Shown here: one piece after another, positions 7,537-15,146 of the stretch
Numbering within the stretch: the stretch's first letter is position 1
Layout of the letters: the number at the start of each line of letters is the position of its first letter
Source of the DNA: Alphaproteobacteria bacterium
Lineage (GTDB): Bacteria > Pseudomonadota > Alphaproteobacteria > Bin95
DNA length: 16,965 nucleotides
Reading direction: 5' to 3'
Assembly (NCBI GenBank): GCA_022822125.1
Contig: JAJECF010000228.1
Span: 1 to 16,965 of the forward strand
Position numbers and translations under genes: made by a program
Notes under the pieces: generated by a model
What the model was told of the DNA's origin: nothing
The model's database searches: none
What the model saw: the letters and a program-made list of their open reading frames with translations, nothing else

Positions 7537-8544
7537 TCAGCCTTTCCGGCCCGAAATGCGGACGAGGATGCCGGGCAGAAAGTCCTCCACGGCGATGTCG
7601 CGGAAGCCCGCCGCCTCGAAATAGCCGGCGACCTCGGCGCTCGAATGGGCGAGGCCGGTGGAGGCGTGCAGCGTCTGGGCCAGGCCCCAGAGCGCCGCAT
7701 CCGCAGGCCCGGACCGGTCCGGCGCCAACGCCTCGCCGATCAGGTGGAATTCGCCGCCCGGCAGCAGCGCGTCATGGGTCTTCTTCACCACCCATGCGAT
7801 CTGCCAGCGCCCGTACATGGGCAGGTTCGACGCCATGACGGCCAGGTCGCAATCGGTCGGGAAATCGTCCTTGTTGAAGTCGCAGGGCACGGCCTCGATC
7901 CGGTCCGACAGGCCGGCCTCGGCAATATAGCCGCGCGCGACCTCGCAGACTGCCGGCAGGTCGAGCACCGCCGCATGCAATTCCGGGTTCGCCCGGCAGG
8001 CTGCGATGCAGTACGCCCCGGAGCCGCCGCCGATATCCATCATTCGAACCTTGCCCGAAAGGTCGGTCGTGCGCGCGAAATGCCGCCCGGCGCCCGCGCC
8101 GACAGCCCGCGTCGCCTCATGGTAGCGCCTGGCCTCCTCCACCGTGATCGTCGCGACGGAGGCATTGTCCTCAAGCGGCGGACCGGGACGGCGCAAATGC
8201 TCCGCGAGCCGGCCCCATTCGTCCCAGTCCGGCCTGGTGAAAAACATCCAGGGCGCGGCGTAATGGGGCGAGTCGGCGACCAGGAAGCGCTCGACATCCG
8301 GCGCGTTGACCAGCCTGCCCTCCTCGCGCCGGATGAGCCCGAGCCCGAGGCAGGCCACAACGATGCGCTCCCCGTTGGGCGGCTCCAGGTCGAGGGCGCC
8401 GATCAGCGCCTCCTCCGTGTCGGCGCCGCGCGCGATTTCGGTGAACAGGCCGAGCTCCACCGCAGCCAGCAGCGCCCCGCTCTCCCGATAGGCGCGGGCG
8501 AGGCGTTGCAGGCGGACGGTGTCGGGCCGCGCGCCCTCAGCCAT
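7537..8544 (-). CDS. SAM-dependent methyltransferase, plant-type O-methyltransferase (family 2) fold (335 aa)
   Basis: An N-terminal winged-helix dimerisation domain (about 10-90) precedes a Rossmann methyltransferase domain. SAM motif I DIGGGSG is at 170-176, with DLPAV (195-199) following the second strand, as in the O-methyltransferase family 2 (hydroxyneurosporene/acetylserotonin type). In most members a His-Asp-Trp segment after the fourth strand supplies the general base. Here that stretch reads SNLPMYGRWQ (239-248) and has no His, so the chemistry or substrate may differ. The ATG (8544-8542) overlaps the end of the DUF169 gene by 8 bases, so the two should be co-translated. A longer in-frame start at 8586 would lie deeper inside that gene and is unlikely. 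The substrate is unknown. Confidence 0.88.
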   Translation of the reverse strand: MAEGARPDTVRLQRLARAYRESGALLAAVELGLFTEIARGADTEEALIGALDLEPPNGERIVVACLGLGLIRREEGRLVNAPDVERFLVADSPHYAAPWMFFTRPDWDEWGRLAEHLRRPGPPLEDNASVATITVEEARRYHEATRAVGAGAGRHFARTTDLSGKVRMMDIGGGSGAYCIAACRANPELHAAVLDLPAVCEVARGYIAEAGLSDRIEAVPCDFNKDDFPTDCDLAVMASNLPMYGRWQIAWVVKKTHDALLPGGEFHLIGEALAPDRSGPADAALWGLAQTLHASTGLAHSSAEVAGYFEAAGFRDIAVEDFLPGILVRISGRKG

Positions 8545-9325
8545 AGCTGGCGGACATGCCTTCCGAGGGGTCCATATGCGCGCCATAGGGCGGGATCGGG
8601 TAGCGCAGCCCGACGCGGGAGAGCTTCTCCATGCCCTCGACGCCGCGCGCGAACTCCTCCGGCGGCATGGCGATCAGCATTTCGTCGTCCGCCACGCCGC
8701 CGTAGCGGCGCTCGGCATAGCAGGGAATCGAGATCGAGGTGTCGCGGGTGAGCAGCGCCTTGCCCCAGCTGTCGGCGCAGGCGCTCTCGCCGGTGATCGA
8801 CATGTCGTAGCGCCGGTACCGCTTCCATTGCAGGCCGTTGACGAACAGGATGATCTGGCCCGGCGTGCCGTAAAACAGCACGATGTCCGGCGGGTCGAGA
8901 CGGCCGGCGCGCAGGGGCGAGACGACCGTGCCGACATATTTGCCGAAGGTCTGGCGCGGCATATGCGCCTGGTGCTCGCGCGCGGCTTCCCGGTCCGCGA
9001 ACCAGACGCCGTCCATATGCTCGCCCGAAAGCGTGCCCTCGTCCGGCAGGTCGATGCCCATGACGCCGCCGCAATTGGACTGCGGGCGCACATTCTCGGC
9101 CGTGATGCCGAGCGTGAAACCCGCGATCCGGCTCTGCGTGACAAGCTGGCAGGTGGTGTGGAAGCGTCCCGGCTTCGGCCGGCGCAGGCCCGGCACCGTC
9201 TCCATCTCCTCCAGGCTCTCATACTGCTTCATGCCGATCGGCAGGGTGCGGATCTTCAGCATATCCTGCAGCTTGACGGCGAGTGTGCGGAGTTCGGCGG
9301 CGCCGACGGCGGTTTCTTCGCTCAT
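8537..9325 (-). CDS. DUF169-family protein (262 aa)
   Basis: The protein matches the uncharacterised DUF169 (COG2043) family. A Cys-containing segment FHTTCQLVTQSR (55-66) precedes AENVRPQSNCGGVMGID (76-92). PDIVLFYGTPGQ (146-157), a Ser/Gly/Cys stretch SITGESACAD (176-185) and DTSISIPCYAERR (195-207) follow, and DEMLIAMP comes late (214-221). Cys59, Cys85, Cys183 and Cys202 are spread along the chain and at least some align with positions I remember as conserved, which might mean a metal or cluster site. No signal peptide or membrane segment is visible. I chose MSEETAV; AAGGGGAG precedes it by about ten bases. It is first of a two-gene unit with the methyltransferase, divergent from the NIPSNAP gene across 79 bases. 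The biochemical role is unknown. Confidence 0.83.
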   Translation of the reverse strand: MSEETAVGAAELRTLAVKLQDMLKIRTLPIGMKQYESLEEMETVPGLRRPKPGRFHTTCQLVTQSRIAGFTLGITAENVRPQSNCGGVMGIDLPDEGTLSGEHMDGVWFADREAAREHQAHMPRQTFGKYVGTVVSPLRAGRLDPPDIVLFYGTPGQIILFVNGLQWKRYRRYDMSITGESACADSWGKALLTRDTSISIPCYAERRYGGVADDEMLIAMPPEEFARGVEGMEKLSRVGLRYPIPPYGAHMDPSEGMSASYG

Positions 9326-9404
9326 TTCAGGAGGGCTCCCCTTGCGGCGGTAGGCGCGCTCATCATAGCGTCTCGCCGGAGTTACGCGAGGAAGGAACGC
9401 TCCC

Positions 9405-9728
9405 ATGATCTTCGACCACCGCATCTATACCTGCCGCCCCGGCACCGTGCCCAAGGCGATGGCCCTCTACGAGGAGTACGGCTATGCCGTGCAGACCCGC
9501 CATCTCGGAGAGCCCGTGCTCTACGGCATCACCGAGACAGGGCCGATCAATACCTATGTTCATGTCTGGGCCTATGAGGACGCGGCCGACCGCGCCAGCA
9601 AGCGCGCCGCCATGCAGGCCGATCCGGAATGGCAGACCTATCTCGAGCGTTCCGGCGAGGCGGGCTACCTGCTCAGCCAGGAGAACCGCATTCTCCAGGC
9701 CGCGCCCTTCTTCAAGCTGAATCGCTAG
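9405..9728 (+). CDS. NIPSNAP family protein (107 aa)
   Basis: This is a single-domain small protein of the NIPSNAP/dimeric alpha-beta barrel type. It opens with the typical strand segment DHRIYTCRPGT (4-14). YVHVWAYEDAADRASKRAAM (51-70) follows, then DPEWQTYL (73-80). Members are common beside monooxygenase and degradation genes in proteobacteria, but their activity is poorly known; the ferredoxin-like barrel suggests small-molecule binding or a cofactor-less monooxygenase/isomerase role (inference). The ribosome binding site AGGAAGG is at 9389-9395. It is the first gene rightward from the divergent region with the DUF169 gene and is followed by a strong hairpin before the next gene. Confidence 0.87.
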   Translation: MIFDHRIYTCRPGTVPKAMALYEEYGYAVQTRHLGEPVLYGITETGPINTYVHVWAYEDAADRASKRAAMQADPEWQTYLERSGEAGYLLSQENRILQAAPFFKLNR

Positions 9729-9758
9729 GCGGACCGGTTCCACCCCATCGCGGGAAGA

Positions 9759-9804
9759 GTTGCGGCGGCCCGCCTTTCGGCGCAGCATGGGCGGCCGTCG
9801 CAAC
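9759..9804 (+). repeat. Strong hairpin between the NIPSNAP and DUF2059 genes
   Basis: The left arm GTTGCGGCGGCC (9759-9770) pairs with GGCCGTCGCAAC (9793-9804) over 12 bp, with one G-T wobble. The loop contains a second small stem, CGCC (9771-9774) with GGCG (9779-9782). It starts 31 bases after the NIPSNAP stop. No T-run follows, so as an intrinsic terminator it would be atypical; it could still terminate or stabilise the NIPSNAP transcript, or be a folded regulatory element upstream of the next gene. Confidence 0.55.
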
Positions 9805-9845
9805 GCCCCGTCCCCGGCGGGTCGCGGACGGTGAGGAGCCTCGCC

Positions 9846-10352
9846 ATGCACGACACCGCGGGAATGCGGCCGATCCGCTTCCGGCTTCGAGGGCGTTTCG
9901 CCGGTATCTTCCGCGCGGGGCGGCGCATTTTGTTCTCGGTCCTGTTGCCGGTGTGCCTGTTCGCCGCGTCTGCGGCCACCGGGCAACAAGCGGATACGCC
10001 GGACAGCCGTGTCGAGGCGGCGAAGACATATCTCGAGCTCGTGCCGGTCGAGCGCATGGCCGACAATGTGGCCGGTAATGTCCTGCTGCTGATCCCCGAA
10101 GAAAAGCGGGACCTGTTCCGGAAGGGCGTGTCCGAGGGGCTGGCCGAGGCCGATATCGAAGGCGTCATGGTGAAGATCGTGTCCAAGCATTTCACCAAGG
10201 CCGAGATCGACGCCATGACGGCGTTTTACGGCTCGCCCGAAGGACAGGCGATCCAGAGGAAGATGCAGGGTTACATGGCGGATATCAGCCTCCATGTGAT
10301 CCCGATTATCCGAAAATCCGTCACAGATGTGATGGAGAAGCATTTCGAATAG
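9846..10352 (+). CDS. DUF2059-domain exported protein (168 aa)
   Basis: The N-terminus has a basic stretch (RFRLRGRFAGIFRAGRR, 11-27), then a hydrophobic core (ILFSVLLPVCLFAASAA, 28-44) and a likely signal-peptidase site near Thr45-Gly46-Gln47, so the protein is probably exported to the periplasm. The mature part ends with the DUF2059 core, recognisable from the HFTKAEIDAMTAFYGSPEGQ pattern (115-134). The function of DUF2059 is unknown. I chose the ATG at 9846, which has GAGGAG at 9833-9838 spaced seven bases upstream; a GTG five codons earlier is less likely. It is followed by 36 bases and then the CoxL-like gene, without a visible terminator. Whether it has anything to do with that enzyme is unclear. 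Confidence 0.85.
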   Translation: MHDTAGMRPIRFRLRGRFAGIFRAGRRILFSVLLPVCLFAASAATGQQADTPDSRVEAAKTYLELVPVERMADNVAGNVLLLIPEEKRDLFRKGVSEGLAEADIEGVMVKIVSKHFTKAEIDAMTAFYGSPEGQAIQRKMQGYMADISLHVIPIIRKSVTDVMEKHFE

Positions 10353-10388
10353 GCGCGGCCTTCGCCGCCGCCCAGGAAAGGCCTGCAG

Positions 10389-12704
10389 ATGGAACAATTC
10401 GGCATCGGCCAGCCGGTGCGGCGCAAGGAAGACGCGCGCTTCGTCACCGGCGCCGGCTGTTTCACGGACGATATCGACATTGCCGGCCAGGCCCATGCGG
10501 TCGTGCTCCGCAGCCCGCACGCCCACGCCCGTATCCTCGGCCTGGACACGAGCGCGGCCGGGGCGGCGCCCGGCGTGCTGGCGGTGCTGACCGGGCGGGA
10601 CGCGGCGGCTGACGGCCTGCCGCTGCTTCCCTGCCAGGTGGATGTGCCGGGCGCGGACGGGGCGCGCATGGCCGACCCCGGCCGCGCCGTGCTCCAGACC
10701 GAGCGCGTGCGCTATGTCGGAGACCCGGTGGCCTTCGTGGTGGCGGAGACGGCGGAGCAGGCGCAGGACGCCGCCGAACTCGTCGAGGTGGACTACGAGA
10801 CGCTGCCGTCTGTCACCGCGGCCGCCGAGGCGGATTTGCCGGGCGCGCCGGTTCTCCACGAGTCGGTCGGCTCCAATCTTTGCGTACACTGGCTCAGCCA
10901 TGACGGCGCCGAGGTCGAGGCGGCCTTCGCGCAAGCGGCGAAGACCGTTCGCGTGGCGCTTGCGAACAACCGCGTCGTCGGCAACCCGATGGAGCCGCGC
11001 GTCGTCATCGGGCAGTGGGAGGCGGAAGCCGGGCGCTATCTCCTGCACTCCCCGACCCAGGGCGCGGTCAGGGTCCGCAACGGCCTTGCCGACATCGCCT
11101 TTGCGGTTCCGAAGGACCGGGTGCGCGTCGTCTCGCCCGATGTCGGCGGCGGTTTCGGGCTGCGCGGCAAGCTGTTCCCGGAAACGGTGATGGCGCTCTG
11201 GGCCGCCCGGCGCCTCGGCCGGCCGGTCAAATGGCGGGCGGACCGGCAAGAGACCATGCTCGCAGACCCGCATGGCCGCGACCATCTGACGGTGGCCGAA
11301 ATGGCCTTCGACGCTGAGGGGCGTATCCTCGGCATGAAGGCTCACACACTCGCCAATCTCGGCGGCTACCTCTCCGATTTCGGACCGAGAATCCCGACCG
11401 TGGCCGGCGCCCGCATCGCCGGGACCGTCTATCATGTGCCGGCCATGCAGCTTTCCGTGCGCTGCCTCTTTACCAACACCGTGCCGACGGACGCCTATCG
11501 CGGCGCCGGACGTCCGGAAATCTGCTACCAGATGGAGCGCCTTCTGGACGCCGGCGCCGGGGCGTTCGGCCTTTCGCCCGCCGAAATCCGCCGGCGCAAT
11601 TTCATCCGGCCGGACGCCCTGCCCTATACCAACCGGGTCGGCATGGTGATCGATTCCGGCGCCTTCGCAGACACCCAGGAGCAGGCGCTGGAGCGCGCCG
11701 ATGTCGCCGGCTTCGACAAGCGGCGCGCGGAATCGGAAGCCGCCGGCAAGCGGCGCGGGCTCGGCCTCGGCTACTATATCGAGGCATCGGGCGGCGCACC
11801 CCTGGAGCAGGCGCAGGTCCGCTTCGAGGAGGACGGGCGCGTCTCGCTCATCATGGGCACCTTCAGCCACGGCCAGGGCCACGAAACCGCCTTCGCTCAG
11901 ATCGTTCACCAGAAGCTCGGCATCGCCCTCGACGATATCCGGCTCCTCCAGGGCGACACCGAGTTCGTCTCTTTCGGCAACGGCACGGGCGGCTCGCGCT
12001 CCTCGCAGATGGGCGGCGTTTCCGTCTCGCGCGCCTGCGCGCAGATCGTCGAGAAGGCCTCGCGCATCGCCGCGCACCGGCTGGAAGCGGCGCCCGCCGA
12101 CATCGAATTCGTCGACGGCGCCTTCCGCGTCGCGGGCACGGACCTTGCTGTCTCCCTCACAGAGGCCGCCCGGATCGCCCGCGACCCCGGAGCCCTGCCC
12201 GAGGGCGAGGAGCCGGGCCTCGACGAGACCTGCCGCTACGAGCGCCCGACCGAGTGCAACTTCCCGAACGGCTGCCATATCTGCGAGGTCGAGGTGGACC
12301 CCGAGACCGGCCGGGTGCAGGTGGTCAAATACACGGCCGTGGACGATTGCGGCATCGTCATCAACCCGCTGCTGGCGGCCGGCCAGGTACATGGCGGCGT
12401 CGGGCAGGGGCTGGGGCAGGCGCTGCTGGAGCACACGGCCTATGAGGCGGAGAGCGGCCAGTTCCTCGCCGGCTCGTTCATGGACTACTGCATGCCGCGC
12501 GCCAGCGACTTCCCGGAGATCGATGTCGGCTTCAACCCGGTGCCGAACCCCTCCAACGAGCTCGGCGTCAAGGGCATCGGCGAAGGCGGGGCCTGCGGCG
12601 CGCCGCCCGCGATAACCGCCGCCGTGGCCGATGCGCTCGGCATCTCCCATATCGACATGCCGATCACACCGGAGAAGGTCTGGCGGGCGCTGAACGGCGG
12701 CTGA
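10389..12704 (+). CDS. Molybdenum hydroxylase large subunit, form II CoxL-like (771 aa)
   Basis: This is the molybdopterin-cytosine-dinucleotide-binding subunit of the xanthine oxidase/aldehyde oxidase/CO dehydrogenase family. The N-terminal a/b hammerhead domain (about 15-140) opens with RRKEDARFVTG. DVGGGFGLRG (251-260), GQGHET (495-500) and the C-terminal GVKGIGEGG (726-734) with catalytic Glu732 are present. The active-site loop is AYRGAGR (369-375), the form II (BMS) signature, not AYxCSFR of true CO dehydrogenase, so CO oxidation is unlikely; hydroxylation of an aldehyde or N-heterocycle is more probable. Such enzymes need an FAD subunit and a 2Fe-2S subunit, but neither lies beside it here. 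AGGAAAGG at 10374-10381 supports the ATG. The length is typical. Confidence 0.92.
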   Translation: MEQFGIGQPVRRKEDARFVTGAGCFTDDIDIAGQAHAVVLRSPHAHARILGLDTSAAGAAPGVLAVLTGRDAAADGLPLLPCQVDVPGADGARMADPGRAVLQTERVRYVGDPVAFVVAETAEQAQDAAELVEVDYETLPSVTAAAEADLPGAPVLHESVGSNLCVHWLSHDGAEVEAAFAQAAKTVRVALANNRVVGNPMEPRVVIGQWEAEAGRYLLHSPTQGAVRVRNGLADIAFAVPKDRVRVVSPDVGGGFGLRGKLFPETVMALWAARRLGRPVKWRADRQETMLADPHGRDHLTVAEMAFDAEGRILGMKAHTLANLGGYLSDFGPRIPTVAGARIAGTVYHVPAMQLSVRCLFTNTVPTDAYRGAGRPEICYQMERLLDAGAGAFGLSPAEIRRRNFIRPDALPYTNRVGMVIDSGAFADTQEQALERADVAGFDKRRAESEAAGKRRGLGLGYYIEASGGAPLEQAQVRFEEDGRVSLIMGTFSHGQGHETAFAQIVHQKLGIALDDIRLLQGDTEFVSFGNGTGGSRSSQMGGVSVSRACAQIVEKASRIAAHRLEAAPADIEFVDGAFRVAGTDLAVSLTEAARIARDPGALPEGEEPGLDETCRYERPTECNFPNGCHICEVEVDPETGRVQVVKYTAVDDCGIVINPLLAAGQVHGGVGQGLGQALLEHTAYEAESGQFLAGSFMDYCMPRASDFPEIDVGFNPVPNPSNELGVKGIGEGGACGAPPAITAAVADALGISHIDMPITPEKVWRALNGG

Positions 12705-12716
12705 GCCCGGCGCGGC

Positions 12717-12726
12717 GTTGCGCAAC
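12717..12726. promoter_or_regulatory. Perfect 10-bp palindrome upstream of the BVMO gene
   Basis: GTTGCGCAAC is a perfect palindrome lying in the 79-base gap between the CoxL-like gene and the BVMO gene, 57 bases before the BVMO start. It could be an operator half of a dimeric repressor or an incidental match in GC-rich DNA. No good -10 hexamer is seen near it. Low support. Confidence 0.25.
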
Positions 12727-12783
12727 CCGCACGATTCGGAATAGACAGGCGCATCCTTCCCGACGCGAGACGCCGCGCCCGCC

Positions 12784-14499
12784 ATGACCGCAACCGCTCC
12801 CGAACCCGATTTCGACGCCGCGATCGTCGGGGCGGGCTTTGCCGGCATGTATATGCTGCACTGTCTGCGCAAGCTCGGCTTTTCCGCGCGCGTCTTCGAG
12901 GCGGGCGGCGATGTCGGCGGCACCTGGTACTGGAACCGCTATCCCGGCGCGCGCTGCGATATCGAGAGCCTGCAATATTCCTATTCCTTCTCCGAAGAGC
13001 TGGAGCAGGAATGGGACTGGACGGAGAAATACGCCCCGCAGCCGGAAATTCTGGCTTATGCCAGGCATGTGGCGGACCGCTTCGGCCTCCGCCGCGATAT
13101 CGTCTTCGACACGCGCGTGACGGCGCTCGCTTTCGACGAGGCCGGGAAGCGCTGGCATGTGGAGACGGACCGGGGCGGGCGATGCTCGGCCCGGTTCTGC
13201 ATCATGGCGGTGGGCTGCCTTTCGGCCGCGAACCGGCCGCATTTCGAGGGCTTCGAGGACTATCGGGGCGAGGTGCTGCACACCGGCGAGTGGCCGCACG
13301 ACCCGGTGGACTTCACCGGCAGGCGCGTCGCCGTCATCGGCACAGGGTCCTCGGCGATCCAGTCGATTCCGGTGATGGCGCAGGAGGCGGCGCAACTTAC
13401 CGTTTTCCAGCGAACGCCCAACTATGCCGTGCCCGCCTGGAACGCGCCGCTCGACCCGGAGCGGGTGCGCGCCTTCAAGGCCGACTACCCCGGATTCCGC
13501 GCCAAGGCGCGCTCCCGCCCGACCGGCTTCTACTTCCCCTACAACACCCGCCCCGCGCTCGACTCCGCGCCGGAGGAACGCCGGCGGCAATATGAGGAGT
13601 TCTGGGAGCGCGGCGGCCTGCCCTTCCTCGGCGCCTTCGGGGACCTGCTGTTCGACAAGGCCGCGAACGACACGGCCGCCGATTTCGCGCGCGAGAAGAT
13701 CCGCGAGCGGGTGGACGACCCCGAAACGGCGGAACTGCTCTGCCCCGACAATGTGTTCGGCTGCAAGCGGCTCTGCGTCGATACCGGCTATTACGAAACC
13801 TACAATCGGGACCATGTGACGCTGGTCGATATCTCGACGCGGCCGATCGAGCGCTTCACCGCCGGCGGCGTCGTCGCGAACGGCGTCGAGCATCCTGCGG
13901 ACACGGTCGTGTTCGCGACCGGCTTCGCGGCGATGACCGGCTCGTTCGACCGTATCCGCATCGCCGGCCGGGGCGGCCTCACTCTGGCGGAGAAATGGCG
14001 CGCCGGCCCGCAGAACTATCTGGGGCTCGCCGTCGCCGGCTTCCCCAATCTCTTCACGATTACAGGACCCGGTAGCCCCTCCGTGCTTGCGAACATGCTG
14101 CCGTCCATCGAGCAGCATGTGGACTGGATCGCGGACTGCGTAGCGCATATGCGCGATATCGGCGCGCAAACCATCGACGCCAGGGAAAGCGACGAGGAGG
14201 CCTGGGTCGGGCATGTCGCCGATGTCGCATCGATCTCGCTGCGCTCCACCTGTTCGAGCTGGTATGTCGGCGCGAATATTCCCGGCCGCCCGCGCGTCTT
14301 CATGCCCTATATCGGCGGCTTCCCCGTCTATGTGCAGAAATGCAACGAGGTGATGGCCGCCGGCTTCGAGGGCTTCGTTCTGGATGCGCCCGCCTCCGCG
14401 CCGCCAAGAGTGCGCCTGACCGAGCGCTGGCAGGACGCCCTCGACCCCGACGTGCTCTCCCCCGCCGACATCGCCGCCGGCCGCGTGCCGATCGTTTAA
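12784..14499 (+). CDS. Flavin-containing Baeyer-Villiger-type monooxygenase (571 aa)
   Basis: The two Rossmann motifs GAGFAG (16-21, FAD) and GTGSSA (186-191, NADPH) frame the type I Baeyer-Villiger fingerprint, which reads YRGEVLHTGEWP (160-171; consensus FxGxxxHTxxWP, Tyr replacing the usual Phe). The longer BVMO motif GGTWYWNRYPGARCD (45-59) is also present. The conserved Arg that stabilises the peroxyflavin is visible as Arg329 in the KRL-CVD-TGYYET segment. It should insert oxygen next to a ketone, giving an ester or lactone, or oxidise a heteroatom. The substrate is unknown. Length is normal for the class. A weak ribosome binding site precedes the ATG. The downstream DUF924 gene starts only 17 bases after its stop. 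Confidence 0.93.
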   Translation: MTATAPEPDFDAAIVGAGFAGMYMLHCLRKLGFSARVFEAGGDVGGTWYWNRYPGARCDIESLQYSYSFSEELEQEWDWTEKYAPQPEILAYARHVADRFGLRRDIVFDTRVTALAFDEAGKRWHVETDRGGRCSARFCIMAVGCLSAANRPHFEGFEDYRGEVLHTGEWPHDPVDFTGRRVAVIGTGSSAIQSIPVMAQEAAQLTVFQRTPNYAVPAWNAPLDPERVRAFKADYPGFRAKARSRPTGFYFPYNTRPALDSAPEERRRQYEEFWERGGLPFLGAFGDLLFDKAANDTAADFAREKIRERVDDPETAELLCPDNVFGCKRLCVDTGYYETYNRDHVTLVDISTRPIERFTAGGVVANGVEHPADTVVFATGFAAMTGSFDRIRIAGRGGLTLAEKWRAGPQNYLGLAVAGFPNLFTITGPGSPSVLANMLPSIEQHVDWIADCVAHMRDIGAQTIDARESDEEAWVGHVADVASISLRSTCSSWYVGANIPGRPRVFMPYIGGFPVYVQKCNEVMAAGFEGFVLDAPASAPPRVRLTERWQDALDPDVLSPADIAAGRVPIV

Positions 14500-14516
14500 G
14501 GCGGTTCTGTCCCGAT

Positions 14517-15146
14517 ATGATCGCAGACATCGTCGCCTTCTGGCTGGCGGACAGCCTCGACAGCCCGGAGCGCGCCTCGGCCCGCCGGGACTGGTGGTAC
14601 AGGGGCGGGCCGGCGGTGGATGACGAGATCCGCGCCCGCTTCGGACGCGCGGTCGCGCGCGCCTGCGCCCGCGACCCGGAGCTGACGGGCTGGCGCGAGA
14701 CGCCGGAGGGCGCGCTCGCCCTCATCCTGCTGCTCGACCAGTTCACGCGGAACATCCATCGCGGCACGGTCCGCGCCTATGCGGGCGACGCCCCGGCCCT
14801 CGAGATCGTCACCCATGCCATCGAGCATGGGCTGGACCGGGCGCTGCATCCGGTGTCCCGCATCTGGCTCTACCACCCCTTCCACCATTCCGAAGAGCTT
14901 ACCGAACAGGACCGGGGCCTCGACCTGCTGCGGTCTCTCCGGCAAGAGGCCGATCCGGCATGGCGGGCCTATGTGGACCGCAGCATCCAGGGCTGGACGC
15001 GCCACCGCGATATCGTCGCCCGCTTCGGCCGCTTCCCGCATCGCAACGCCGTACTCGGCCGTCCGGGCACGCCCGAGGAAGAGGCGCATATGGCGACGGG
15101 CGGCGAGAGCTTCGGCCAGGGACCGCAGGCGGGCGCGGCAGGCTAA
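14517..15146 (+). CDS. DUF924 family protein (209 aa)
   Basis: This is a full-length member of DUF924 (COG3803), an all-helical tetratricopeptide-like family of unknown biochemical role. Hallmarks are LILLLDQFTRNIHRGT (69-84), HPVSRIWLYHPFHHSE (111-126) and the C-terminal HRDIVARFGRFPHRN (163-177). No signal peptide or membrane segment is seen. The ATG at 14517 gives the usual N-terminus of this family (IVAFWLAD). An open frame extends upstream into the BVMO gene and is not used. Its stop overlaps the convergent rmuC stop by four bases. The 17-base spacing from the BVMO gene suggests that it is transcribed with it, although its role there is not evident. Confidence 0.88.
   Translation: MIADIVAFWLADSLDSPERASARRDWWYRGGPAVDDEIRARFGRAVARACARDPELTGWRETPEGALALILLLDQFTRNIHRGTVRAYAGDAPALEIVTHAIEHGLDRALHPVSRIWLYHPFHHSEELTEQDRGLDLLRSLRQEADPAWRAYVDRSIQGWTRHRDIVARFGRFPHRNAVLGRPGTPEEEAHMATGGESFGQGPQAGAAG

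Noticed and set aside
8545..8586. Longer start for the methyltransferase
   Set aside because: It would overlap the DUF169 gene further; the ATG at 8544 fits the usual coupled arrangement.
9363..12923. Long open frame on the minus strand across the NIPSNAP, DUF2059 and CoxL-like genes
   Set aside because: It is antisense to well-supported genes and has low-complexity Arg/Ala/Gly/His composition typical of GC-rich shadows; no domain is recognisable.
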